A stretch of DNA of 32,246 nucleotides from Symsagittifera roscoffensis (taxonomy: Eukaryota; Xenacoelomorpha; Acoela; Convolutidae), in NCBI RefSeq assembly GCF_963678635.1, contig NC_087064.1, positions 42,439,165 to 42,471,410 on the forward strand. The letters run 5' to 3'. Positions 11,001 to 23,000 of this stretch are shown one piece after another (the stretch's first letter is position 1; each line of letters opens with the position of its first letter). A model generated the notes under the pieces. It worked only from the letters and a program-made list of their open reading frames with translations. It had not been told where the DNA came from and ran no database searches. The translations under genes and the position numbers were made by a program.

Positions 11001-14000
11001 TAAATCTTCATTGAAAATTGTTGATTGACATATATCGAATGTTTTCAAGGTGTTATTTACGCTGCATGATGTTTCTACTGTTGGAGAAATTGTTGCATTG
11101 GTTTCATAAAATCCTAAAAGTCCTAGGGTAACGTTTTTTTAAATGAGGAGATTTTGTATAAGTGCAAAGAAAATATATCTGAACTTGTAATTTTTAATTA
11201 TTTGATTGATGAGATTGTTACTCCAAAAAAGTTATGGATTGGTCTGAATTCAAGGACCGACATATATGTCGTTGTTTGTTCTTTGTTCTATGTTGTATTG
11301 ATGGTCTTGACTTATTGAGATGTTGTATACATATCCTGATAATGGTTTCAGGTGTTTTCGTTCTATGTTGTATATAGCGTAAAATTTGGCAAAAATGGAT
11401 TTTTTTTTAATTTTTGAAAGAGTTTGAGGGATGTGTTATTCGTTCTTGTTTTTTAATCCTTCATATTTAATTTGCTATTTAGGATACTGGGGGATATATT
11501 TAGTAATAAATGTCATACCAAAGATATTGTGTTTTTTATCTGTGATATGAAATGTTTGCTTGAAAGGTTTATACAAAAGTTTATTTTATTCAATTGTTTG
11601 AGCGGGAACGAGGAGTAAATGAATTTTTCCAAATTTGTCAGGCTTGATCATTGTGCTGTAGCTAATCCGCTTGAAGTCTTTGCAGGTAACAACTTTGGAT
11701 GTAAAGTTTGTTTTTCATTCCAAGTGGGAATGTTTATAATATTTGATTCTGCTCCTGAGTCTTTTAAGAAATCAACTTTAAGGTCTGATAATTGAAAATC
11801 TTTGCTTTTTGGACTTTCTGAGAGAAGTGGGATTGTTTTTTGTTGTATTTTGATATATTTTATTCGTACTTGAACTTTTTTCAAGTTCTTGTTCGGTGTA
11901 ATCTGTTGTTTTGTGTTTTGTCTGATTTTTCGAGGTTATTAAAAATTTCATTGTTTTGATAATAATTCGATTCAATTGGTGTTTCGTATTCATTTTTAAT
12001 ATGAAGCATGTTTATTGAAAGCGTATTTTCTGTTTCGCTCTCATCATCTGTGGATTCATAATTTATGTGATTTAATTGTAACTCTGAATTTTCTGTGTTG
12101 TCAAAACTGGGGGCGCCTGATTGAGTTTCTTCATTTTTTTGTACCTGGTGTATTTTTCCTGTGTGGTGACTGAGTATAATTTCTCTGTCGATTTGAATAT
12201 TTAGAAATTCGGTTCCTAGATTCGGTATTGATACTGTGAATGTATTTTTTTGGTAAATTTTGATCTTTTTTCATGATTTGATAAAATGATTTATTTGGCT
12301 CTCTATGTTTCTGTGGTTTGTTGTAATTATCTTGTTGTTTTTGTTTCTATTCTGCGATGCTATGTCCATATCTACGGCAATAGTTACACCATTTTTTGAA
12401 TGGTGGTTTATCTCTAAATTTTGGGTTTTTCTCGTAGATATTTAATACTTGAGTGATTTTTTCAGCTACTTCAGTGTCAAAGACATGGTGGTTATTTACT
12501 TATGAAGTAGTTGTATAAATATTCATTTCGTATGGTAAATTTAAATTTTCTGATTCTTTCAATTTTATAGTGATTTCAGCTTGTTCTGTTCTTTCTTCTA
12601 GTTTTCGGAAGTCTATATCAGGTTATCGAAATGAAGATGGATGTGATGCTCTCTTTGTTTGCTCTGTTACGTAGTTGTGGTGTTAGAGTCATCATTAAGA
12701 CTTCTGTCATATTCGTGTGTTTATAATCATTTGTTTTGAAAGAGTATGTTTTTCTTACTAATGTTTCGATTCCTACTGCAAGTTGCTTAATTGGTTCATT
12801 AGGGAGCCTACGGATTTCGTTGCAGAGAACTCTTTGATATTGTTTATTTCTTTCAGAGTCGAAGATATTTGAAAATTTCTGTGTGAATCTTTTCCAGTCT
12901 GATTCAATGTCTATAGGTAAAACTGAAAACCATTTTTGGGCTGCGCCATCAAGTGTGGTTTGGATTAGAGCTGTGAGTCTATGTATCCAATTGCGATGAA
13001 CTGGCGCATTGACTGGTTCAGGTCCGATACTTAAAATTGAGTTATTTGTGACTGCGTTTCAGTAATCTTCTACTGAGTCTTCAGGATCTGTTCAAGTGAA
13101 TACCATTTGTGGTTTATTAGAAGATATAAAAGATCCACCCATGAGGTATGGATTCATAGTCATTTGGAGTGATTCTGCGGTATTTGGTATTTGAGAAAAA
13201 TTTGTAATTTTTGTTTTTGCAATTTCATGTTGTTGTAAATATTATGGTAACGGGATTTCATTTTGCATTTGCGTTGGTTGATAATTTTGTGTAAATATAA
13301 GATTTTGTGATTGAAATTTATTATTATATGATGCTGATTTTTGTTTTGGAGGAAAAATTTGTCTTGATTGTCGTGTTTGTTCTTTTCGCGTATATAGTTC
13401 AAAACATTGTGGCTGATAACAAGGATCTGGTTGATCAATAATCCAGTTGTTTTTTTTCTTGATTTGTGTTATATTGTTGTTGGTTTCGGCTAAAATAGTC
13501 TTCATTTTCTGAATAATGTGGTTGATTTCTTGTAAGATAATTATTAGTCATATTTTTGTGATATTGAAAGAACGGGAAGTTTTTGCTACGTTCCACTGTA
13601 GCTCGTGGTTGATCGTTGAAAAAATTTGAGTTAGTGGCTTGTTGTGGTGTTTGTTGATTGTAGTTTTGTGCTTGTGCTTGGTTTTGACTTTTCATATACG
13701 GGGGTTTTCTTTGTGTTTTTTGCAAAACAGTTATAGATCTGAAAAACTGTTTCTATTAGATGTTTTTGTGTGTTTGTTTGTCGTGATGTCGTTGCTGGCT
13801 TGAATGTTTAATAATCCATTTGTGAGTATGTTGGAGTAACGAAGGTTTTACTGTAGATTGTATAGTTGATTGTGGAAAGGCTGTAATTTTGTTTTGTGGA
13901 GTTGTAAGTGTAGAATGAAAAGGTGAAATGCTCTGTTGTTTTGTTGCTGGCATTGTGTCGACTTTTTCTTAATTATTTAATTGTGATCGAAATTAAATAT

Positions 14001-17000
14001 CGCGTTCTGTAAGATTTCTTGTTCCATTTAAATTTTCTTGTGTTTTAGTGAATGTGTAGCTTAAACTTTTTTTTCCTGTTCTGTCAGTGAACATTGCTTT
14101 ATAATTTAAAGTATTGCATCAATAGTAAGTGGAGTTATTCTAACATAAATTTTATCAACAGAAATAGTAGTGATTGCTGTACTTGATATGTCAGTTGTTA
14201 TATTAATAAATGATGGATGGGATAATCTGTTTCATCTGCTAATACAGTGTCATTGTCTGAGCCTTGCGGTCGAAATTTTTTTCTTGATTGTGCTATGAGA
14301 TCGATATTATGGACAAAATAGTCCGTTTAATCCATTATAAACTATACTAGCTAGTTATCTTTGTAAATCATGTTTGACTTTTTTGTGAAATTTCGTTACT
14401 ATTAAGGTTTTTACGGATTTTATCTAAAAATTTTGAGAAGTTAGAGATTTCTTGTCTTACAATTGAGTGCCGGGATATTTGAGGCGGTGACTCATTTTGT
14501 GTTTATTTCAGTTTTTGTATAGATAGATAGCTATTAATAATTGAAAAAGCAAGAATTCTATATCTATACCATCTGTTTGTATTTGATGGGCAGGCTGATT
14601 TGATAGTGGTCATAAAATTTCAATTGTGAATATACCGTAATATGTTGTAATATTACGTATACCTTTGAGATAGTGGTCAAGGTTTTGTCATTTTATCCTC
14701 GCAAGGGATCACTTTGTGGTTGTATAAAAACTGAAATTATCGAGTTATCGTCGCAATTTTTGTTGTATTCTATCATTTTGTGTATTGTAGAACTGTTAAT
14801 GTGTAACTTTCAATATGTCTTATTGGTTGATTCCAATTATATGGGCGTATTGGTTTTTTAATGTATGATTTCCTTTAATTGATGACGGTGTTGTAGCTTC
14901 TGAGTCCGAAAAATATTTTGATCTTCTACCGAGTTTTCTTATTTATTGAATCTTTCGAGTCTCGAAGTTCCTGTATTGTGTTTGTTTTTGATTCTGAGAC
15001 TGCGTCTCGTCTTTTTGAAAGTTAGCTTTTGCTATAATTGTTTTGTTATTGTTATAATTGTTTTTTTCGTGTTTGTTTTTTTTAAATCTAAAATATCCGA
15101 TTGTTTCTCTGAGTGGTGTGATAACAAGGTCGTGTCTTCTGTTTTTGTTTAAACATTTATGTAATATGATTATTTGTTTGCTGCCTAGATTATCTCTTGA
15201 CATAAGCTTTAACACGATGAGTGCAATACTTGGGGGTTAAGATTTTTATTTTCCTAAACTGCTAGTCGTGACGAGTTTTGTGGGGTTATCCTAACTTGGG
15301 GCATAGGTTGTCGTAGTTGATTGGCTGGAGAGAGTATATCAATTCGTGAGAATGATTTTTTTTTCGTGACTAGGTCTTAATTTATGATTAACTTACTTAA
15401 TCTTACATAGGTGTTGTGATTTGTGATCAGTGGTTGGAGAAAAGTAAACCAATCTACGAGGTTCAGGTATAATTAGAACATAAGTAGATTGTTAGAAACT
15501 ATTTTATGTCTTACCAATTACTTACGATTTTAGCCTGGGTCATCTAAGAGGGACGGTTCAAGAGAAGGATGAGTAACCGAAGTTCTTCACTGTCTATCTT
15601 AATTAAAATGGTTAGTTTTCCAAAAATTTCTATTAGTACTGGGTCGTTTATAAGGGTTGGAAAGTGAATCGACATTTGAGGTGTTACACACTTTCAAAAT
15701 TATGGGGTTGAGAGAACAAAATTGTTCTTATTTGATCCAAGGGAATCCTTAATGATCAGAAATTAAAAATGATAAATTTGGTTTCAAGTGAAATCAAAGA
15801 TCCAAGGAAAACCTTGATGGTCTGCTTATGAAATAAAAGCGAATTATGGAAAAGCAAGGATAAGCCATTATAAGTTTTTATGTAGAAGTTTAAGTTTAAA
15901 AAAATTTAAAAGTTTATGTTTAGATGATATTAGTTTACTGAATTTATGCTGTTTAGTTTTAGATGATGAAGCTGAGATGAAAAAAATTATGTGTGTGATT
16001 TCATGAATTACTTACTCAAAATTTTCGATTTACTGCAGATTTTTGTGGGAACTACTTGTGTTCTTTATATCAATCGTTATTGTTTGAATAGTAGGCTTAG
16101 CACCAAATGAGTTGTTGAAGAATTAGTCTTCAAATAATTTTCATGTCAATAAATGAAAATCTAAATTTGTTGCATAAAGTATTCTAAATACAAAATTTGT
16201 TCCGGTTTCAGTCGTACTATCATGTAGTAGATTGGTCCGTTTCCTGATCGTTGTTCACGCTTGATCTTTGTCTGGTATCAATACCTGGTATTTCTTGTAT
16301 TGTTTGGAAAGTTAGCGTAGATTTATTGAGACGTAGAGACATTTCTATTAAATTGTCTATTCCATCTAACATTTTTGCTTTTTGCAATTGCCTAATTCTA
16401 AGTTAGTTAAGTTCTTGTTCGAGACACCGTCTGCTTGTCACGCTATCTTTTTTTTCGGCCGGATAGATTCTTGCAACTTCTTAGTCTAGTACCAATCCTA
16501 ATCTTACTCTTAACCTCCTAGTCTCAATAGATCTAGTGTATACTAGTTCTCGCGAGTTAGTTCTAGGAGTTTATCCAGAAGGAGAACAACTGTATTCTAA
16601 GATTTATTCAAATTGTTCTGGTGCTGAAACTACAAGTAGTTTCAGCACTTACAAAGAAGTGTCAATGTTAGAGATGGAATATGATTGGTTAGTTAGTAAT
16701 ATTTTATAGAGATAGTTTTATCAATAATATAATTGGTTAATAAATACTAGTTTAGAACTGGTTCCAATGTGTTAAAAATAGTTAGCTTGTTCATAATAAA
16801 AAGCATTGTAACCTTATGATAACGTAAAATAAATTTGTCAAAACTGAGTTTCAAATATGGGAACATGAGTAAAGTTGTTTTCCTTTCATGAAGCTTATAC
16901 TCAAAAATTATCATACCGGCTCACATTTATCAATTTAATATTAACCTCACAAATATATTTTTATTTTTTTTTCATTCAGTGTAATTATAACTTCATAGCA

Positions 17001-20000
17001 AAAAATTTATGTTAGTTAGTCCAAACTTCAAAACTCCGATTCAAGAGCGTTAAGTTGGTATTTAAAAAAAAATAAACAATTTGGTTGCAAGTGGTAGAGC
17101 GCCGAAAACGCACTGAATCATTGTGGATTTGACGAAATTGTCTGCTTAAGACACTAACGAAAACCATAGTTTCCCAGCTGACAACCATGAACAATTTTGC
17201 TATTAACACAACTGTAAATCTTCGTTTTATGAAAAAATGCAAGCAAATTGGAAATTGGAAATCTGCTTTTAGAATTAAAATTTTGCATTTCAGAAATAAT
17301 GAAGGTTATGAGTTCCAATTGCGAGACTAATATCTTTAAGAAGAAACCTCACTCGATCTATGGGTGGTTTTCGATGATTCGCTTAGAAGATTCGCTAAGT
17401 CATTATAGTCATGTGTTTTAATTTCAGGTGTTGTCAGCAGTGGACCACCCTCGAAGCCAGGTAAATGAAGGTAATTTTCTATTTTCATACATCCACAGTT
17501 TCTAACATCTAATTATTATTAGCTTTTGATTGTGCAGGGAGAGCTTTCTCAGGCCTTATTTTGATTTAGGAATCTCTCAATGAGATTATCCAGAGACATT
17601 AACAGTGCTCAGTTTTCTTTGCAAAACTCAAATCGAGGCTTACGAGCAGTTTGGATTCCTTTTCATTAAACTTTTGTAATTTAGCGTTTTTTTTTCAAGG
17701 TGATCAAATTATCAACGAAATCTTTTTAGATAAAAAACGAGGAACGGCAGGGGCAGACAAAACTCCTGGCAAAAAAAGTTTTAAATTGGAGTTGTAAAAT
17801 AGGAAAATGAAACTTTAGCAGTTAAAAGATTTTGAAGAAAGCAACACATCCGAAAATGCTATTTCTATTTCAAGTTTTAATAATTGAGTTGAAAATACTA
17901 AAAATTAAAAATACTGTTTGAGACAAGCTATTAATCTTTATCTAGTTTCTGTTTACAAAATTTTTGTTGCAACATATTTTTTTAGTTCCTGTTTTGAACT
18001 CATTTAAAAAGGGATAAACTTTGTATTTGGGTTAGTTTTAGTTGTTTAGTGTTTTTCTGCGCAGAATCATTGTTAGATTATCACAATCAGAATAAAATGA
18101 AAAAGAAGGTGCCAAAAATTTGATTTTTTTGCTTGTTTTGTTTTTAATGTTTTTTCTCGACAAGAACTAGTCAAATATGACGTATGTGCAAACGTTATAA
18201 GCTTTTTTTCTACTACGCACAAAAAACGGAGTAAGTTTGAAGAAAAAGGAAAAACTTTTGTCAAGATTTTTTCACATGGTCCGACCTTTATGTGCTACTT
18301 GCCCAACAACCATCTAACTTTCTTTATTTTCTTCTTTTGTTTTGATAAAAAGTTGGGGACTCTTTGCCTGGTCGTAAAAATTGCTGATATTCGTTTTACG
18401 TATTTTACTTTTAATATTTTCTAAATCAACTTCACCGGTTTGGTGTTAAAAGAAAAAGATCAGAAAGTCAGAAAGTATGGTTAATAGCCTATTGAATTTG
18501 ACATGAAAATTGTTTTCAGATTTTTGATAATTTATTTTTTTCGAAATTTGAAATTTCAAATTCCTCATTTAATGTTTAATTCTTCATAGCGAAATCATAT
18601 TTTCTATAGAGGCATATTTTTTCACCTTTTTTGCCATTTTTTGATGTTGTGAATATAAATGAAAAATTACTGTTTATTGTGCAGGTAGCCTAGAAAACTC
18701 CAACCGCAGATAAGCTTTCAAAAGATTTTGAAAACGCGTATTTTGATTTTTTCCAACTACCTTTTGCTTTTTGATTTTGTTGGGGGGAACAATCGTAATT
18801 ACAGCTGTTAAAATTCAGATAGTGAAATTAAGTTTTTGCTTTAGTTTTTGTATGAGGAAGTGTTTATTCTTGTTTCTGACTCATTAAACGCTTTTGACTG
18901 GTGAATGGGACACAAAATGTTGGAGCAGAAATGTTCCTCTATTTTTTTCTCAATGCGTAAGAATTTTATATTTTGCTCAAATTACAAGACAGAGAAAGTC
19001 TGGAAAATTTTTTATGGTACCTGTTCTTGCTTATGCGTGAAAAAAACTTCTAAATCTGAATTCTTTTCAACTGCTTGGTCTTATAAAAAAACTTGCTTTT
19101 TCCAGCTAATTCAAATTATTTATAAGCGAAAAGTTATTGTTTATTTGTATCTAAAAAATCTAGTTGTTAGCTTCCCAATTCTACATAAAATCAATTGTTT
19201 TAAAAGTAGCTTGCTAGATCAGATATTCAGGATTCAAACGCAAAAACAGGTTATAGCTATCATACCTGCAAAAAGAGCTATTCACATGCTTTGATAGAGA
19301 AATTTCTATGGATTAGGAAAAATCAACCTCTCACAAATTATCCTGCCAATTCTCAGATTAGGAATTCAATTGAGAAAACCAGTAGAAATCTACCCTAAAA
19401 GCTCCGCTATTTTTGATGAGAAGCCGTTGTGGCTTGGGTATAGTCCAATTTTCAAAATTTTGAAAAATATGCATTTTCTCCCGCGTCCAATCAATATTTT
19501 CTTAAAAACACCAAACAAGTATCTTCCAAAATTAATTTTTTTCAATTGCGTGGTCACATCGAAAAAAACTGTTTTTGCGAGCTAGTTAAAATAAATATAA
19601 GCTATTAAGTTTTGTACTTTTTCGTTTCTAAGCTCAAAAACACAAAGAGTGTAGCATCTCTGTTTAATATACAACTAAACAATTCTGATTTTTTGCTCCG
19701 ATCCCTGAAAATGAGGAAGAATTTTGCATTCGGGTGTGTTTTAGTTTTTTTCTTATCCTACTTTTCCAGGCAAAACCAGCTTATCTCAGTTTTCCACGCA
19801 AATAATTGGACTGCGTTGAGTGATATATCATTTTAAAGCCCTTTCAGTCGTGATTCGAACAAGTTTAAACAATATTTGAAGTTTTTTAACAGTGTTGAAA
19901 AAACAGGTTTGAAATTTTTTATTTTTGGACTTATTTTGGGCTAATCAGATGACTGTGTAGCATATTTAAGCTTAATTTAAGCCATGATAACTTAGTTTTA

Positions 20001-23000
20001 GTCAAGTAAACGTAGTTTTTGGAGTTTTTTATAGCTCAATACTGGGAATCAAAAACTTGAAAGTTCAAAACATTCATGCAAAAGAATTTGAATAAAAAAT
20101 TTAAAAATTTAAAGTTTTTTTTGAAATTTTTTTTTGTTTTTCTAGTCATTTTTTTTCAAAAACTGTTTTCTAAATGATCTATTTTATAATGACTCCGAAG
20201 TAGGCCTAATTTTTTTTCAGATATTTTATCACCACATACAAAAAAAAGACAGCAGTTTGAAAAAAAAATTGTATTTTTTTAAAACTGTTGTCAGCCGGTT
20301 GCTGTGCAATTAGCACAGAATGTTCCATCTTTATTTCAATTTGTACTGTTTATAAAATCACTTTAAATCAAAACAAAAACCCTCCCAGACAAAAACGTAA
20401 CATAATCATCAAGCGCTTATGATATATTGTAGGATATCTATTTTTTGGGGGCTTTGAAGAACCTGAAATTTTTCAATTAACTTGAAAAATTCGAGAAGCA
20501 AAAACAAATGCGATAAGAACAAATTTAAAAATTGATGGCTTTCACAATATGGCTAACGGCATAAATAGTTTTAATTGATGCATGTTGGATGATGTCTAGA
20601 TTTGGTTCATTGTCGAGAAAAAAATGTCTTATGATACTTTTTGCTTCGATGCATTTTTATACTAAAAAAAACTGGAAAGCTTACAGGAACCTCAAAATAG
20701 AACATGTGTTTCAAGTCAAGAGAAAAGTAAAAAGATTCAAATGTTTTGAAATACTTCAAAACAAAATTGTTTCAGAAATTTTCAGATAAAATAAAACAAC
20801 TTGCGACGAAAATTGGTTCGTGTTTTATACAAGGGCGGATCTGAGATTTTTCAAAAATTTTTTAAATTTTGTCGTTTTTTGTTGTAAGTTGGCTAAATTG
20901 ATTTTCCGAGCTATCTCACAGCACAAAAAAACTCTGTTATAGCCAAATTTTTTTCCACCGCAGCCAAAATTAAAAAAAAAAACAGGCCAAAAAAGCATTT
21001 TAGACACTTTTTGGAAAATTTTGCCGATAAAAATTAGAAAATTGCGCTTTTTGGCGCGAGCTTCCAATTCTAAATTAGTAAATCAAAAACTTTGTCGACT
21101 TTATATTTAGGTTGACTAAATTGATTTTCCGAGCTCTCCCATAGCACAAAAAAGACCCTGTTTTGGTCAAATTTTTTGCGCCAAAGCCAAATTGTGAAAA
21201 AACAGGCCAAAAAAGCGTTGTAGGCCCTTTATAGAAAATTTCGCCCAAGGAAATTGCGCATTTTGGCGCGCGCTTCCCCTTCAAGAGTAGTAAATATTGA
21301 TGCCAAAGGAGCCTCTAGAAAACTTTTAAGACCGTCAGCCAAAAAGGGCTATCTTAATATGGTACAAAATTCAACCTCTAAATTGCTCTTGGTGAGACTA
21401 ATTTCCACCATTTTTTTGCGTAAGGCAGGCTAATTCAAAGCTGTTTCGTATGCATCGAGGTTAAAATCAATTTTTAAAAATTCTTTTGCCAATTCGGATC
21501 CAATGTCATATTAAAGAATTGCCTGCATTTCAAGAAACTCTGCTAGTCTTGAAATTTTGCAACTAAAAATTTGTTTTCATTTTACAGCGAAAGTAACAAG
21601 TAATGAAGTCACTAATGACAAATTTTATATTTATTTAGTTTTTTTCTCAGCTAATGTTTTCTAAATGAACCTATAAGCTCAACAGTTCTCAAAACATGGA
21701 GAAGAGCTAAAAAAAATTGATTTAGCTAAATTTGATGTTTTTTCAATCTTTGAAATGAAGTGCAAAAATCAGAGCAATTATGTTAATTTGTGTGTAAATT
21801 TTTATTTTTCATGTTTTTATGTTTTTTGCTCTCATCAAGTTAGTTTTCAGAAAATTCAATTAAATAAACATGCAAATAAAATGTTATTTAGTTATTTGTC
21901 TAAAAAAGTTCAGAATTGATGGAGAACCTGAATTTATACAATCCTTTACCGAGTTGGCCTCGCTACGATTATCACCCATGACAGTGTAATTTGCGGCACT
22001 GAGTCTTAGATATTACATGGCAAGGATAGCCTTGGAGCACCAGTGAATCAGAAAAGCACCAACAAAAAAACTTTGTCGAATATGGTTTTGGGGCTCAGGT
22101 TATTGTAAACATATTAGTTGTTACTACAGTGTGCTTTTAGTACCTATGTACAATCCGTTTTTTAAGACAAACAGGCGAAGATTTCCAAGAAGAGGAAGAC
22201 TAGAGAGCTGCATATGGTGTGTTCGATTCACGTGGAGATAATTTAATTTTAGCGGTATTCTGAAAAACAGTGCAGATTCAGAAATGCTTTAGCAACATAT
22301 CAGAACTGCAATTTTGAGCGCTTGATGATGGTTGTTCCAAACCTGACTATAGATAACATGCCACTGAATCAGCGATGGCTAAACCTAATTTTTCTCTAAA
22401 TTAGCAATGATTACCGAGATGTCAACTGGGGCTAAGTTTGTCCTGAAAATCGTCTGTACATTTTAGTGAAATCTTGCTCAAAAAGTTTTAAGACATTCAA
22501 AAATACACTTTCAAAGGTCTTGTTCTCCTCAGGAACACAAAAATTTGGCTCAATTTATTCAGAAAAAGGTCTTGAAGTTTTTATTTTAGTGGCATCTCAT
22601 CAATAAGCTTTAAATTGAGCACCAAATCCTCTTGAATGGCAGCATCAATATTTAACAGCGAGCAAACAGAATAGAGAAACGGCTTTATTTTATAATCCTT
22701 TCATCTGCTGCTCTTTTGAGAGGAAGCAAAAACACCTTTCCAAATGCTCTCGACTCCTCTTACTCATTTTCAAGACTGTTTCGGATCGAAGAAACACTGA
22801 TTTGTTTGTTAAGATAAAATTATGCAGTTAAAAACTCCATTAATTCTCCAGAAAAATGATATTTTCAATTATATTTCTAGATTCCAAAACCTCCGGTAAG
22901 TCAACGCAGTCTTGTGTTATGCACTAAATCTTTCCTCCTCTAAACTTTCCTTAGTTTTCCAAATATTAAAAAATATATTTGAATCAACGAATTAATCCAT

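Larger units (their letters stand above)
4693..16766 (-). mobile_element. Degenerate Ty3/Gypsy-type LTR retrotransposon inserted antisense in gene A intron 1
   Basis: Two direct repeats of about 340 bp bound 11.4 kb of internal sequence. Minus-strand remnants are in retroelement order: gag with a zinc knuckle (12340-13953), aspartic protease (11648-11884), the start of reverse transcriptase and the end of integrase with a GPY motif (10190-11048), then possibly env-like sequence (7883-9125). Protease before RT before integrase, and the GPY/F integrase end, are features of Ty3/Gypsy elements. Frameshifts, stops and a pol deletion make it non-autonomous. No target-site duplication and no clear primer-binding site could be fixed. 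The plus strand is conspicuously C-poor and G/T-rich through the interior. Confidence 0.85.

Noticed and set aside
16380-16431. Primer-binding site next to the 5' LTR
   Set aside because: No stretch beginning TGG and matching a tRNA 3' end could be recognised. The adjoining minus-strand sequence (TGTCTCGAACAAGAAC) is only suggestive.
18905-19294. 129-codon plus-strand frame
   Set aside because: Phe/Lys/Cys-rich composition typical of T-rich intron, no motif and no splice context; such lengths occur by chance at this base composition.
20825-21284. Two similar minus-strand ORFs (FWPVF phrases) as a duplicated gene
   Set aside because: Their likeness comes from the tandem duplication inside a dispersed non-coding repeat that also occurs at 2078-2455.
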